A stretch of 44,375 nucleotides of DNA. Origin: a virus. This document shows positions 36,638 through 44,375 of the stretch, one piece after another. The notes beneath the pieces are model-generated. The model had not been told where the DNA came from, did not search any database, and saw only the letters and a list, made by a program, of their open reading frames with translations. A program made the translations under genes and the position numbers. Where the stretch lies: positions 1 through 44,375 of IMG/VR virus record IMGVR_UViG_3300012005_000011. One strand, given 5' to 3'. Within the stretch, counting starts at the first letter, position 1. The number at the start of each line of letters is the position of its first letter.

Positions 36638-37003
36638 TTATATTCTAAGTTGTAATTTGTATAGTAGTGTAACACCTTGTAACACTGTGTTTGTCACTGC
36701 TAGTACTCTGTAGTCCTTCACACCTAGTGTAGCTACATCACCAACAAGGGGGGCATAATTAAAGGAACTAACCTCAACCCATAGCACTGTATCACTTTGC
36801 AAAACGGTGGTACCATTAACTTCTTTGTTTGGGGTAGGTTGTTGTACCCCATAGGCATTATATCCAGTTGTCACTCCGGCACCGACGGCACTCGTAGTGG
36901 GGACAAAAGCACCCTCTACAACACGATTGAAAGAAACTAGTTCTCCATAGTTCTTTATCAATCGCCTGACTGTAGTCAGAAGTTGCGCGGTTAGTGCTGT
37001 CAT
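36638..37003 (-). CDS. Head closure protein-like (121 aa)
   Basis: MTALTAQLLTTVRRLIKNYG, then QSDTVLWVEV and VGDVATLGVKDYRVLAV, a small beta-barrel pattern like head-closure proteins (Hc1). It overlaps the preceding adaptor gene by one base. Role by position and pattern. Confidence 0.7.
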   Translation of the reverse strand: MTALTAQLLTTVRRLIKNYGELVSFNRVVEGAFVPTTSAVGAGVTTGYNAYGVQQPTPNKEVNGTTVLQSDTVLWVEVSSFNYAPLVGDVATLGVKDYRVLAVTNTVLQGVTLLYKLQLRI

Positions 37004-37512
37004 TAGGCTTTCTTGATTCTAAAGTTGGTTCCATTACCACCCGCCATAATCTTAAACATCCACCTGTCTATAGTGCGGACAATGGGGAGGGGGGCGGAGC
37101 CTGCTTTATATGTAACCTTGATACTCCCAACTTCTTCACTAATTGTTTCACGTGGGATATCAATTAAGGGGCCATTACCCTCATCTATGGCTAGGCAAAC
37201 TGCGGCCTGACCCTTGAGGAGGTAGAAAGGAATTGTTGCTAGGTTTTGATACCAGCCGTCAATGAACACATTAATTCTAGGCCATTGTAACACTTGGTCT
37301 CTAGTCCATTTAGCCCCAACGTACAGGACAGTTTCTATATAATCCATGGATTTAAGAATTAACACTTGTGGATCATTAATTAATGTTACACCCCTATCAT
37401 CGGCAAACTGTTGCAAATAGGCAACATCAATATACGTGTTTGCTCCGGGGACGACGTGACCCCCGGTGTAGGCAAAAGAGCCATCTTCAACTACTAGGGC
37501 TGTAAGGGTCAT
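37003..37512 (-). CDS. Head-tail adaptor, DnaT-like domain (169 aa)
   Basis: ANTYIDVAYLQQFADDRGVT, then AMD-like SMDYIETVLYVGAKWT and QVLQWPRINV, match the Ad1-type head-tail adaptors annotated as putative DnaT-like. The protein docks under the portal. AAGATG-type spacing to the start is fair, and the gene lies two bases after the previous one. Confidence 0.8.
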   Translation of the reverse strand: MTLTALVVEDGSFAYTGGHVVPGANTYIDVAYLQQFADDRGVTLINDPQVLILKSMDYIETVLYVGAKWTRDQVLQWPRINVFIDGWYQNLATIPFYLLKGQAAVCLAIDEGNGPLIDIPRETISEEVGSIKVTYKAGSAPLPIVRTIDRWMFKIMAGGNGTNFRIKKA

Positions 37513-37513
37513 C

Positions 37514-38023
37514 TTATACTGTACCTATTAATATAACATCATATGTAACACCAGTGCCTGAACTGGAGTTGTTAATCTTTAAAAGATCCCCAGTGCCAGC
37601 AGTAACGGCGTATGCAGTAGCATCAGGGGCCATCAAACAAAATAGTCCACCCGGACGCACTGTTATAATGTCCGTTGCATCACCAACCCAGTTAATAAAG
37701 GCATTGGAAGCTGCACCACCAACCAGAACGTTGTTTGTGTTAGCTGCTGCCGCGGCTATAATAATACCCTTAATCTTTGTAAAAAGAATAGAGGCACCAA
37801 AGGCATTTGTTAACACACCTGATAAGTCTAAACTTTCAGAGGTACTGGCTGCTAAAGTTCTTGTATCTGCAAACACCATATTTGCTTGGTTGGCACCTGT
37901 GCCATTAGCGAAGGCTGGATTTTGAACGTAGGATAGGAGATGAGACACACTTCCCAAGTTCACTGTGCTATCCAGTTCACCTGTAAATGTTAAACGGGCA
38001 TTACCCGCAAATGAGTTACTCAT
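37514..38023 (-). CDS. Probable virion head decoration or connector-associated protein (169 aa)
   Basis: MSNSFAGNARLTFTGELDST, with Ala/Asn/Thr-rich beta-prone sequence (LTNAFGASILFTKIKGIIIA, then VRPGGLFCLMAPDATAYAV). Proteins of this kind lie between coat and adaptor genes in several siphoviruses and are usually called hypothetical or head proteins. Its start overlaps the previous stop. Confidence 0.6.
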   Translation of the reverse strand: MSNSFAGNARLTFTGELDSTVNLGSVSHLLSYVQNPAFANGTGANQANMVFADTRTLAASTSESLDLSGVLTNAFGASILFTKIKGIIIAAAAANTNNVLVGGAASNAFINWVGDATDIITVRPGGLFCLMAPDATAYAVTAGTGDLLKINNSSSGTGVTYDVILIGTV

Positions 38024-38187
38024 TATGCTTCCTCTTTAACAGGTTCACCTTCATCAACTAATTTCTGAACTGCTGCTTGTTGTATTAAATATTTAATCTC
38101 CTCGATCCTACCATAGAGTTGATGGTAGTTTGCTAGGGCTTGCGCCAATGCATCTTCTAATTCTTTTTGTCTTGCTTGCATATCCAT
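38023..38187 (-). CDS. Small coiled-coil protein in the head module (54 aa)
   Basis: MDMQARQKELEDALAQALAN is a long charged helix (YHQLYGRIEEIKYLIQQAAV follows) with an acidic end. AGGTGAT precedes the start. It may be a trimerising partner of the neighbouring fibre-like head protein, but this is inference from helix content and position. Confidence 0.65.
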   Translation of the reverse strand: MDMQARQKELEDALAQALANYHQLYGRIEEIKYLIQQAAVQKLVDEGEPVKEEA

Positions 38188-38197
38188 AGATCACCTA

Positions 38198-39370
38198 TTA
38201 ATTAGTTGTACAAGTTACTGTTCTAGCTGCTAAGGCTGTACGTGCTGCTGAACTGGCTGCTGTTGGGGCAGCACTAGTACCACCACTAACATCAATTGTA
38301 TGAGAACTGTAAGCGGTTGTACCATTAGTCCCATCTAAGGTTGCCATTAATATAAACAGATTGTCCACTGATGTAGCATTTAAAGCCATCCCAGTTAGGG
38401 TAATATTGCCCCCAATAGACTTTAATGTACTTCCCATTGAGAAAGAAGTCATATTAGCAGCCGTCACTGATAATGTGGAGGAAAGAGATATAACTGCTGG
38501 CAGGGACAGAGAAGTTAATGCACCTGCCGTAATAGAAATAGCTCCGTATGAGTTAGCTAAACTTGTTAAATCTATAGTTGCCATTAAGGTACCGGACAGA
38601 GCTACTCCTGAACATACAGTGAGGGATGGTATGGCACAATCAACCAAAGCATTTGCTGTAAGTGCGACAGAGTTAGCGTATTTAAATAGTGGGGCACTAA
38701 AGGTAGTCATACTATTTGCTGTTAAAATAAAAGATAATGAGGTATATATAACATTTGGTAATTGTAAAGATGTTAAATTTGCACAAGAAGCACTAAATGA
38801 TGTGGCATTATATGCCACCCCCAATATACCAACATTACCCATATTTAACGTTGTAAGTGCATCGGTATTATTGAAGTTTACATCTGCCTCAATTAGATTG
38901 GCAGTATACCCACCATTACCCATAAAGGCTGAGTAGTTTAAATTTATGAGAAACACATCCTCAGAAGTGCTCGTATAAGTAATATTTGCCCCAGAACTAC
39001 TCGGAGATTTTACATTTAACTGAGTTTGTATTGGTGAGGTAACACCATCAAGGTAACCTATTTCTGTACTTGATACTCCAGCAACGAGGGGTTGATATGT
39101 GCTAGCTTCATTAGCTTGGTCTGTAGTGGCATTATAGGCCCCAACTACGGCTGATGTGTAGGTCATTGGGGCACCAACACTAACAAAGGTATAATTATAT
39201 GGAACACTGAAAGGGCCAATTACTGCGGAAGCTCCAGCGGCCAATTGACTCAAGCCACCATCTGCACTTCCGGGGTTCCCATTTTGATAATAATAGCCAG
39301 CGGCCACAGCATCGGCTGTTATTGTTATTGCCTGCCCTGCTGGAATTGATATTGTAAATTGCTGACTCAT
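38198..39370 (-). CDS. Head-module fibre-like protein with leucine-rich-type repeats (390 aa)
   Basis: The N-terminal 40 residues look like a capsid-binding beta domain (MSQQFTISIPAGQAITITAD). Near 103-120 is the fibre motif STEIGYLDGVTSPIQTQLN, also seen in the tail fibre. From about 150 to 340 there are irregular repeats with L or F and S at regular steps (NLTSLQLPNVIYTSLSFILT, then ALTSLSLPAVISLSSTL), like BspA-type leucine-rich repeats. Its place right after the coat gene suggests a head fibre or decoration that binds host or mucus surfaces. Confidence 0.6.
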   Translation of the reverse strand: MSQQFTISIPAGQAITITADAVAAGYYYQNGNPGSADGGLSQLAAGASAVIGPFSVPYNYTFVSVGAPMTYTSAVVGAYNATTDQANEASTYQPLVAGVSSTEIGYLDGVTSPIQTQLNVKSPSSSGANITYTSTSEDVFLINLNYSAFMGNGGYTANLIEADVNFNNTDALTTLNMGNVGILGVAYNATSFSASCANLTSLQLPNVIYTSLSFILTANSMTTFSAPLFKYANSVALTANALVDCAIPSLTVCSGVALSGTLMATIDLTSLANSYGAISITAGALTSLSLPAVISLSSTLSVTAANMTSFSMGSTLKSIGGNITLTGMALNATSVDNLFILMATLDGTNGTTAYSSHTIDVSGGTSAAPTAASSAARTALAARTVTCTTN

Positions 39371-39383
39371 TGTGCTTCCTTTA

Positions 39384-39413
39384 ATAAAATAAATGGCGGG
39401 TTATTACCCCGCC
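39384..39413 (-). terminator. Terminator or attenuator after the coat gene
   Basis: On the minus strand GGCGGG-GTAATAA-CCCGCC is followed by ATTTATTTTATT. Placed directly after the coat gene and before the next virion gene, it probably lowers downstream transcription or protects the coat mRNA end. Confidence 0.65.
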
Positions 39414-39421
39414 GGGTAGAA

Positions 39422-40561
39422 CTAGTCTACTAATAACACCATGTGTTCAGGTTTGATAACTGCAAAACCCCAAGCACAAGACATTTCATAATGTACTTGC
39501 CTGTATTCACGATACATTGCGAATTCAAAGGACAGCCCACTACGAGGATCAGTAACCGTTAAAACATCATCAGCTCTGTCACCTTCGTACGGTCTGGCTG
39601 GGATTCTGGTCACTAATTGCATGGAATTACGAGAGAACATAACATTACGTTCTGTTTCATCAGCGATAGTCATTGCAACATCATCAGCTAGAGTTTGTAA
39701 AAGTCCGGGGGCTGCGATTACAATAGATCCTGCGGAAGCAACACCAGTGGTAACAACGTATGCATTCAAGTCACCAGCAAAAGTGATAATATCACCAGCC
39801 ACAACAGTACCTGACCCAACATCAATCGCAATACTAGTTGCACCAATTGCATATCCTGCAATCAAGTTAGAAACATAAGAAGTACCTGTTCCCTTAACGT
39901 GGGAAGGAGACTGTCCGGATTCGCGAATTGCAATACCAAACACGTCAAGCAAAACACCTTGTCGTAACAATTCAGTACCACCGCCTTCATTTGCTTTATT
40001 CAACTGAGCCAAGCCACGCAATTCAGCACCAGCATTGGTAGAGAGAACTAAAGAAACATCGTCCATTGGGGCACCGTTATCCACCAACATCTTACGACAC
40101 TTTGCAACGTCTTTCAATGAAGCACTGAAAAGAGTAGTAGCATCAGGCAGAATAGCACGAGAAGCGCCAGTGTACATACTAGCACAATCAGCTTCGATTT
40201 GGTTAGTAAGGTTACGCATTGCTTGTGCCATTTGATCACGTCGAACATTCATGTAACCAGGCCCGAAGTTGATACCTTTTTGTTCTTCACCATTCCAACG
40301 AATAGGCACGCCCTTCGCTTTGGAAATTGTAATTGTTTTATTACCAATGCTTTGGTCACCAGTGTTAGGTGGTAATTGAGCAGGGGAAATATCTACTGCT
40401 GTTGATGCAGGAGCTACGAAACTGCGAACAGTTTGGCCTACTGCGGCTCTTTCTATAGAGCTATCACGTGCAATCGAAGGAATAAATCCTACTAGTTCGC
40501 GTGACACTACGTCCATTGCCTCGTATAGATCGGGGATTAGACTTGTTAATGTATTAGCCAT
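39422..40561 (-). CDS. Major capsid protein, P22 coat type (379 aa)
   Basis: MANTLTSLIPDLYEAMDVVS then RELVGFIPSI is the signature start of the P22 coat (gp5) family found in many siphoviruses. The HK97-fold body continues with PIRWNGEEQKGINFGPGY and QIEADCASMYTGASRA. At about 233-302 there is a beta module (AIGATSIAIDVGSGTVVAGD, FAGD, IAAPGL) also present in the large tail protein; the family commonly carries such an insert. The scaffold gene lies upstream and a terminator-like hairpin downstream. Confidence 0.92.
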   Translation of the reverse strand: MANTLTSLIPDLYEAMDVVSRELVGFIPSIARDSSIERAAVGQTVRSFVAPASTAVDISPAQLPPNTGDQSIGNKTITISKAKGVPIRWNGEEQKGINFGPGYMNVRRDQMAQAMRNLTNQIEADCASMYTGASRAILPDATTLFSASLKDVAKCRKMLVDNGAPMDDVSLVLSTNAGAELRGLAQLNKANEGGGTELLRQGVLLDVFGIAIRESGQSPSHVKGTGTSYVSNLIAGYAIGATSIAIDVGSGTVVAGDIITFAGDLNAYVVTTGVASAGSIVIAAPGLLQTLADDVAMTIADETERNVMFSRNSMQLVTRIPARPYEGDRADDVLTVTDPRSGLSFEFAMYREYRQVHYEMSCAWGFAVIKPEHMVLLVD

Positions 40562-40579
40562 TTTGGTTAATTTCTCTTA

Positions 40580-41212
40580 TTAATTATTATCGGTGACGGT
40601 ACCAGATTTCAAAAAGGTTCTTTGACTCACTGGATCCATCGCTTGAAACTCTGATCTCGTCACTGACTGAGACTTTGCAGCTCCGCTGCTGCTTCCAAGG
40701 GCACCGCCCCCTTTAGCCTTACTACCTATCAATAATGGTGCGTAGTCATTATTATTCTTGAACTCTTGTTTAACTGCTGAAAGAATCTTATCATCTATAG
40801 AGCCATTTTCACCAGCCATATAGGTTAACCTTTCTTTAAGGAAGTGGCTAAGAAGTTTTGCACTCTGTGCATCACCATCCGCCAACTCTACTGCTAAACG
40901 CATTGCATGTGTTCCGATGTTCTCACTCTTCCGAGAACTTCTTTCTTCATTCAATTGTTGTTCTAAATTCTTTCTATTAGTCTCGGCACTTTGCCAGAGC
41001 TTTTCGAACTCTCCATCTTTCAAAGCCTTTTCTTGCTCGGCTTTAGCGTGGGCAGACGCTTGTTCTTCTTTAGCTTGTTTAGCCTTTTTAGTTTCCGTCA
41101 AGAGCTTGTCTTGGTGGGCTTGTACTTTGGCCAGCTCTGCTTGTGTAGATTCAAACATTGCTTTGTAATCTACTACTGGTTCTTCTACTACCACTGCTGT
41201 TTCATCACTCAT
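40580..41212 (-). CDS. Scaffolding protein (210 aa)
   Basis: An acidic start (MSDETAVVVEEPVVDYKAMF) is followed by a long Lys/Glu/Gln/Ala-rich coiled coil (about 25-100) and a short C-terminal region with KAKGGGALGSSSGAAKSQS. Coiled, charged, about 210 residues, and encoded between portal and coat: the pattern of internal scaffolds that guide procapsid assembly. Confidence 0.85.
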   Translation of the reverse strand: MSDETAVVVEEPVVDYKAMFESTQAELAKVQAHQDKLLTETKKAKQAKEEQASAHAKAEQEKALKDGEFEKLWQSAETNRKNLEQQLNEERSSRKSENIGTHAMRLAVELADGDAQSAKLLSHFLKERLTYMAGENGSIDDKILSAVKQEFKNNNDYAPLLIGSKAKGGGALGSSSGAAKSQSVTRSEFQAMDPVSQRTFLKSGTVTDNN

Positions 41213-41261
41213 TACTCACTACTCCTGCACACCGTGCGGTTGTTGTGCTCTCACCGAGAGC

Positions 41262-42767
41262 TTAGGGTTGAAACTGTTGTTCTGAGCCACCACTGGCTGG
41301 TTTAGCAGCTACTGCGGGTGGAACATACGGATCTGCTTTAATTTCTTTGTCTAATTGGTCATTGGTGAGTTCATCATCAATGGTACCTGTAGTTCTTAAA
41401 TAATCTCTGATTTCATTCTTACCAATAACACTGTTTTGCATAAGCATAATTTGTTGTGCAATAACGTTAGGATCTGCTGCATCATCATAGAACTGGTCAT
41501 TTAACATTAGGTTCACTGGGTAGGCTTCTACGCCCATGAATGCTGCAACCCACTCTAAACACTTAGTCATACCTAAACTAATGTTAGTTGTAATTAAATA
41601 GAGGCTGCTGTTTTGTGAGGCATACCGTATACGAGCTGCCTCTGCTGTTTCACGACCCCCTGGAGGTGCAATAATACGAGCGCCAATAGCAACAGCCTGC
41701 TCTTCTTTCCGTTTCATGGCTGCATCAGCCAATTGGTTTGGGCTAGGTTGTAACAACGTAGCACCACCATTAATACCTAAATAGTACCCAGATCTAGCGC
41801 CCATGCGTATGCCTTCTGGGTAGAGGCTCTTGAATTCTTCTAAACTAGCTTCACCGTGTAAAAACACTGTAGGCTGACCACATATGAATATTGATTCTTC
41901 ATAGTCCGCACTGTTGCGGTAGTGGCCTAGATTAAGCACCGCAAGGTCATATAGGGGGCTGACGTCCATCTTTGGGTCGTTATTGATTGAACCAAAGAAC
42001 ATGAAGGGTATTTCACTCCATGTACTGCCATCAGACTTTAAGGGGGTGAATTCAGCTAATTTCTTGTATTGTCCATCTGCTGTACTGTCATTCTGATAAC
42101 CACTAGGAATGCCATCACTCAGGTAATCATAGCTACCACCAACAGGGGCGGCTCTACCAGCCGTTTCTTGGTAGATGGTTTGACTATATACACCATCAAT
42201 TAATTGTAATACACGATATTGTTTGGTGCTGTGCCATGCAAAGCCATCTAACCCTAGGGAGTCTACATTTTCCACAAGAACAACTAAGGAAATAAAGGTC
42301 TTACTACCTATAATGTCAGTTTTCCAATTGATAATGGATTCTGCGGGATAAGTTTTGAACCTAGCGACATTTCCGGATAGTTGCTGTTGTGCTAAAGTCA
42401 TTGGCCCAACATCGGGATAATCAATTAGTACACCGTGCCTACCGGTTTCTAACACTTCACCAACAATCTTTTGATTCAATTGTAATAGGTTAAGGTCTTC
42501 ACCTGTAGCATCTAGCAAGAGGTAATTCATAACAGATGGAATAGCTATTTTAGGCTTTCTACGGAATACTAGACCTGTAAGGCCATTCTTTGTGAGTGCT
42601 GTAAAATTGGTGAGGATTGCATCTTGTCTGTATTGTTTAGATCTAACTTGATCATTTTCATCGACAACACGGATCCAGTCGGAGGCGTCATTACCTACAA
42701 CTTTACGGACAACTGCCCATCTTTTTATTGAGTTTGTGTAATCAGGATGTTGACTATCAACCGGCAT
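41262..42767 (-). CDS. Portal protein, DUF4055 type (501 aa)
   Basis: MPVDSQHPDYTNSIKRWAVV, DWIRVVDENDQVRSKQYRQD, LTGLVFRRKP and LLQPSPNQLADAAMKRKEEQ match the DUF4055 family, which pairs with P22-type coat proteins in siphoviruses and fills the portal slot. The dodecameric portal is the DNA gate and the base for connector assembly. Gene order terminase, portal, scaffold, coat supports it. Confidence 0.88.
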   Translation of the reverse strand: MPVDSQHPDYTNSIKRWAVVRKVVGNDASDWIRVVDENDQVRSKQYRQDAILTNFTALTKNGLTGLVFRRKPKIAIPSVMNYLLLDATGEDLNLLQLNQKIVGEVLETGRHGVLIDYPDVGPMTLAQQQLSGNVARFKTYPAESIINWKTDIIGSKTFISLVVLVENVDSLGLDGFAWHSTKQYRVLQLIDGVYSQTIYQETAGRAAPVGGSYDYLSDGIPSGYQNDSTADGQYKKLAEFTPLKSDGSTWSEIPFMFFGSINNDPKMDVSPLYDLAVLNLGHYRNSADYEESIFICGQPTVFLHGEASLEEFKSLYPEGIRMGARSGYYLGINGGATLLQPSPNQLADAAMKRKEEQAVAIGARIIAPPGGRETAEAARIRYASQNSSLYLITTNISLGMTKCLEWVAAFMGVEAYPVNLMLNDQFYDDAADPNVIAQQIMLMQNSVIGKNEIRDYLRTTGTIDDELTNDQLDKEIKADPYVPPAVAAKPASGGSEQQFQP

Positions 42768-42799
42768 CGATATTCTTCTTATTATTATAGACTATTGTA

Positions 42800-44098
42800 T
42801 CATACCATATAACTAAAGTCAATAGCGAAGAGAGGTTTTCTTATAGACATCTCATAGGCTATTGGATATGTGGTGGCATCGTTTTGGTGGTCATTGCCTG
42901 ATTTCTTATCAGGATCACCTTGTTTATCATAGCTTTGTTGTTCTAAACATCTGGAGGCTACGGGGCACTCTCGAGAGTTTATAAATACCCGCCCAGCATT
43001 AAATGCTTTGTTCGTAGCCATAATTCTATCACGTACATCAGGATTCTTGCGCCTCGCGCGCACTTCAAATCTAGCTTTCTGTAGTATACCTATAGCTGAC
43101 ATAGTGGCATTAGCATTGCTTCTACTAGCACCAGAGCAGTCAGGGTATATCACAATGGCGTGGCCATTGTTCTGCCACTTCTCCTGTATTGTTTGTGCCA
43201 ATGTATCAGCATCAAGGAGGTTTGCTAATTCCGCGACAGCGTGCCACTCGTTCCCGCGACGAACGTATATTGTGGCTGCTGTCTTCTCTACGTTAAAGTC
43301 ACACCCTATGTATAATGGCTCACCATCTCTGATAACCTCTGATGAGTCATGGGTGTCACGATTATATGCACTATATACTGTTGTGGAGTTAAGGTTTACA
43401 AACTCGCCCTCAAGGTAGGCTGCTACTAAAGGCCCAGAATATGTATCTGTTAAATTCTTAAGGAAGGACTCTTTAAGAAATGGGTTTTCTTTTGTTTTAG
43501 CCTGCACCCTCTGATAGTCTGGATTAGGTGAAATATATGTAGCTTTTGAGCCTTCTGCTAATGTGGTGTTACGACCCCACATCTTATACATAAATTTAAA
43601 GCCCTCTGGTGTTGAGTAGGCACACACTTTATTGATGTCTGTCTCTGCACCCTTTGGGGACTGCCTATTTCTGGCCATTATCTTAGTCCATGCTTCCATG
43701 GCATCGGCGTTGGACAGGACATCTAATTCATCCACATGGGAACTAAAGGATTCAAACCCCACAATAAGGGTTGGGTTATCCAAACTACGAAATATCATAT
43801 CCCCAAATTGACTAGAGGATATATACATAACATGGTCTTGTTTATTATAATTGTATCGTATTCCATTATCAATTAAAATGCCTTCTACTCTAGGCAGAAT
43901 TACACGTTTAATAAGGTCATGCGTAGGTTCATATAAGGCTATAACTGATGAGGGTGATTTACTAGCATCAATTACGGCTGCTATTGCCATTGCCTGTGAC
44001 TTACCTGATCCCACACCACCAACAAACGCCGGGAAGGGGCATTTCAGAGCTAGGAACTCCGCCTGTGATGGCGTAACGGAAAAGTTAAGTTCTCTCAT
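42800..44098 (-). CDS. terL: Terminase large subunit (432 aa)
   Basis: GGVGSGKS (27-34) is Walker A and SHVDELD (D123, E124) Walker B of the packaging ATPase. The nuclease half has GCDFNVEKTAATIY (first metal Asp), IYPDCSG (second) and NDHQNDATTYP (third), as in RNase-H-fold terminases. The start overlaps the small-subunit stop as ATGA. Length is typical for the P22-coat siphovirus group. Confidence 0.95.
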   Translation of the reverse strand: MRELNFSVTPSQAEFLALKCPFPAFVGGVGSGKSQAMAIAAVIDASKSPSSVIALYEPTHDLIKRVILPRVEGILIDNGIRYNYNKQDHVMYISSSQFGDMIFRSLDNPTLIVGFESFSSHVDELDVLSNADAMEAWTKIMARNRQSPKGAETDINKVCAYSTPEGFKFMYKMWGRNTTLAEGSKATYISPNPDYQRVQAKTKENPFLKESFLKNLTDTYSGPLVAAYLEGEFVNLNSTTVYSAYNRDTHDSSEVIRDGEPLYIGCDFNVEKTAATIYVRRGNEWHAVAELANLLDADTLAQTIQEKWQNNGHAIVIYPDCSGASRSNANATMSAIGILQKARFEVRARRKNPDVRDRIMATNKAFNAGRVFINSRECPVASRCLEQQSYDKQGDPDKKSGNDHQNDATTYPIAYEMSIRKPLFAIDFSYMV

Positions 44099-44375
44099 TC
44101 GTGTTCAATCACGTTAGGTAGTGCCTTTACAGGAGCTGGTAATATATTAATACTAATCTTGTGTATTTGTTCTTGGTTGCCAGAAACTTCCACTTGGTCT
44201 TTCCAACCAAGGGCTTCTGCATTCTTCAAGGAGAATATGAGAACACCAGCGTTTCCTTTTTGTTTGCCGCTTGCAACATCCATAGCCAAATCTTCAAGGA
44301 ATACAATGAAATCTCTATTTCCATATTCATGTGCTTCCTTAAACTCTGGGTAGTGATCAACCCAATAATTATACG
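44095..44375 (-). CDS. terS: Terminase small subunit, C-terminal part (continues at 1-220)
   Basis: The frame enters from the right edge and ends at a TGA at 44095. It encodes EYGNRDFIVFLEDLAMDVAS, then the conserved GVLIFSLKNAEALGWKDQ, the usual C-terminal part of small terminases that contacts the large subunit. Reading frame and codon phase fit exactly with the piece at 1-220 when the 98-bp overlap is removed. A short reading starting at the internal ATG (44289) would miss the HTH part. Confidence 0.85.
   Translation of the reverse strand, partial: YNYWVDHYPEFKEAHEYGNRDFIVFLEDLAMDVASGKQKGNAGVLIFSLKNAEALGWKDQVEVSGNQEQIHKISINILPAPVKALPNVIEHE
44278..44375. repeat. Terminal overlap, right copy
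   Basis: This is the second copy of bases 2-99, identical over 98 positions. See the left copy for meaning. When the genome is treated as a circle one copy should be removed. Confidence 0.95.

Noticed and set aside
29785-38936. Many plus-strand frames of 60 to 190 codons opposite the fibre and tail genes
   Set aside because: They mirror the Ala/Thr/Gly-rich codons of the minus-strand virion genes and have no start signals.
1-44375. CRISPR array, insertion sequence, integrase or attachment site
   Set aside because: No regularly spaced direct repeats, transposase or recombinase genes, and no tRNA-duplicated ends were seen. The only direct repeat is the terminal overlap.

Overview
The window is an essentially complete genome of a tailed bacteriophage of about 44.28 kb. 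Bases 2-99 are repeated identically at 44278-44375, so the contig closes into a circle, and the small terminase gene runs across the join. There is a full head, connector and tail module: P22-type coat protein, DUF4055-type portal, scaffold, tail-tube protein, a tape measure of only 405 residues, and a gpG/gpT frameshift pair. This indicates a siphovirus with a short tail (about 60 nm if the usual 0.15 nm per residue holds). No integrase or RNA polymerase is visible, so a virulent phage using host RNA polymerase is most likely. Good sigma70-type promoters and strong AAGGAG-like ribosome binding sites argue against a Bacteroidetes host and fit a Gram-negative proteobacterial host. That host assignment is inference.

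Layout. Positions 4037 to 1, continuing across the join from 44375 down to 25413, form one long minus-strand block. It starts with two regulator-like genes and then a tRNA with the C1:A72 mismatch typical of initiator tRNA. Next come a 1.1-kb ORF-less, hairpin-dense segment (candidate large structured RNA of the GOLLD/ROOL kind), a SpeD-like pyruvoyl decarboxylase and two holin-like proteins. The block ends with terminase, portal, scaffold, coat, connector, tail and fibre genes. Positions 4071-5985 are a short plus-strand early operon (HNH endonuclease, YopX-like protein, small unknowns). Positions 6029-10540 are a minus-strand accessory region: a membrane protein behind a structured 300-nt leader, 770 bp of dense inverted repeats without genes, a 335-nt RNA gene with its own promoter and terminator, a cluster of tiny genes, and an endolysin operon with several single-helix micropeptides. 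Positions 10600-25355 are the plus-strand replication operon: dATP/dGTP diphosphohydrolase-like protein, primase, M48 metalloprotease, helicase, Dam methylase, family A DNA polymerase, SSB-like protein, PD-(D/E)XK nuclease, ClpX-like AAA+ ATPase, PhoH-like ATPase, two HNH endonucleases, and a DnaQ-like exonuclease. The two large blocks converge on a terminator at 25370-25408.

How it works together. The plus operon makes a T7-like replisome in which the primase and helicase are separate proteins rather than one gp4. The minus block makes the virion. Divergent promoters with inverted repeats at 3996-4099 and at 10512-10640 look like the control points. The least explained content is RNA and DNA structure rather than protein: three separate ORF-less structured segments (about 1.1 kb, 0.3 kb and 0.33 kb), two of which seem to share a 5' domain, plus the hairpin array at 6804-7492. 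Together with the SpeD-like enzyme and a beta-domain shared between coat and tail proteins, these are the features I would look at first.
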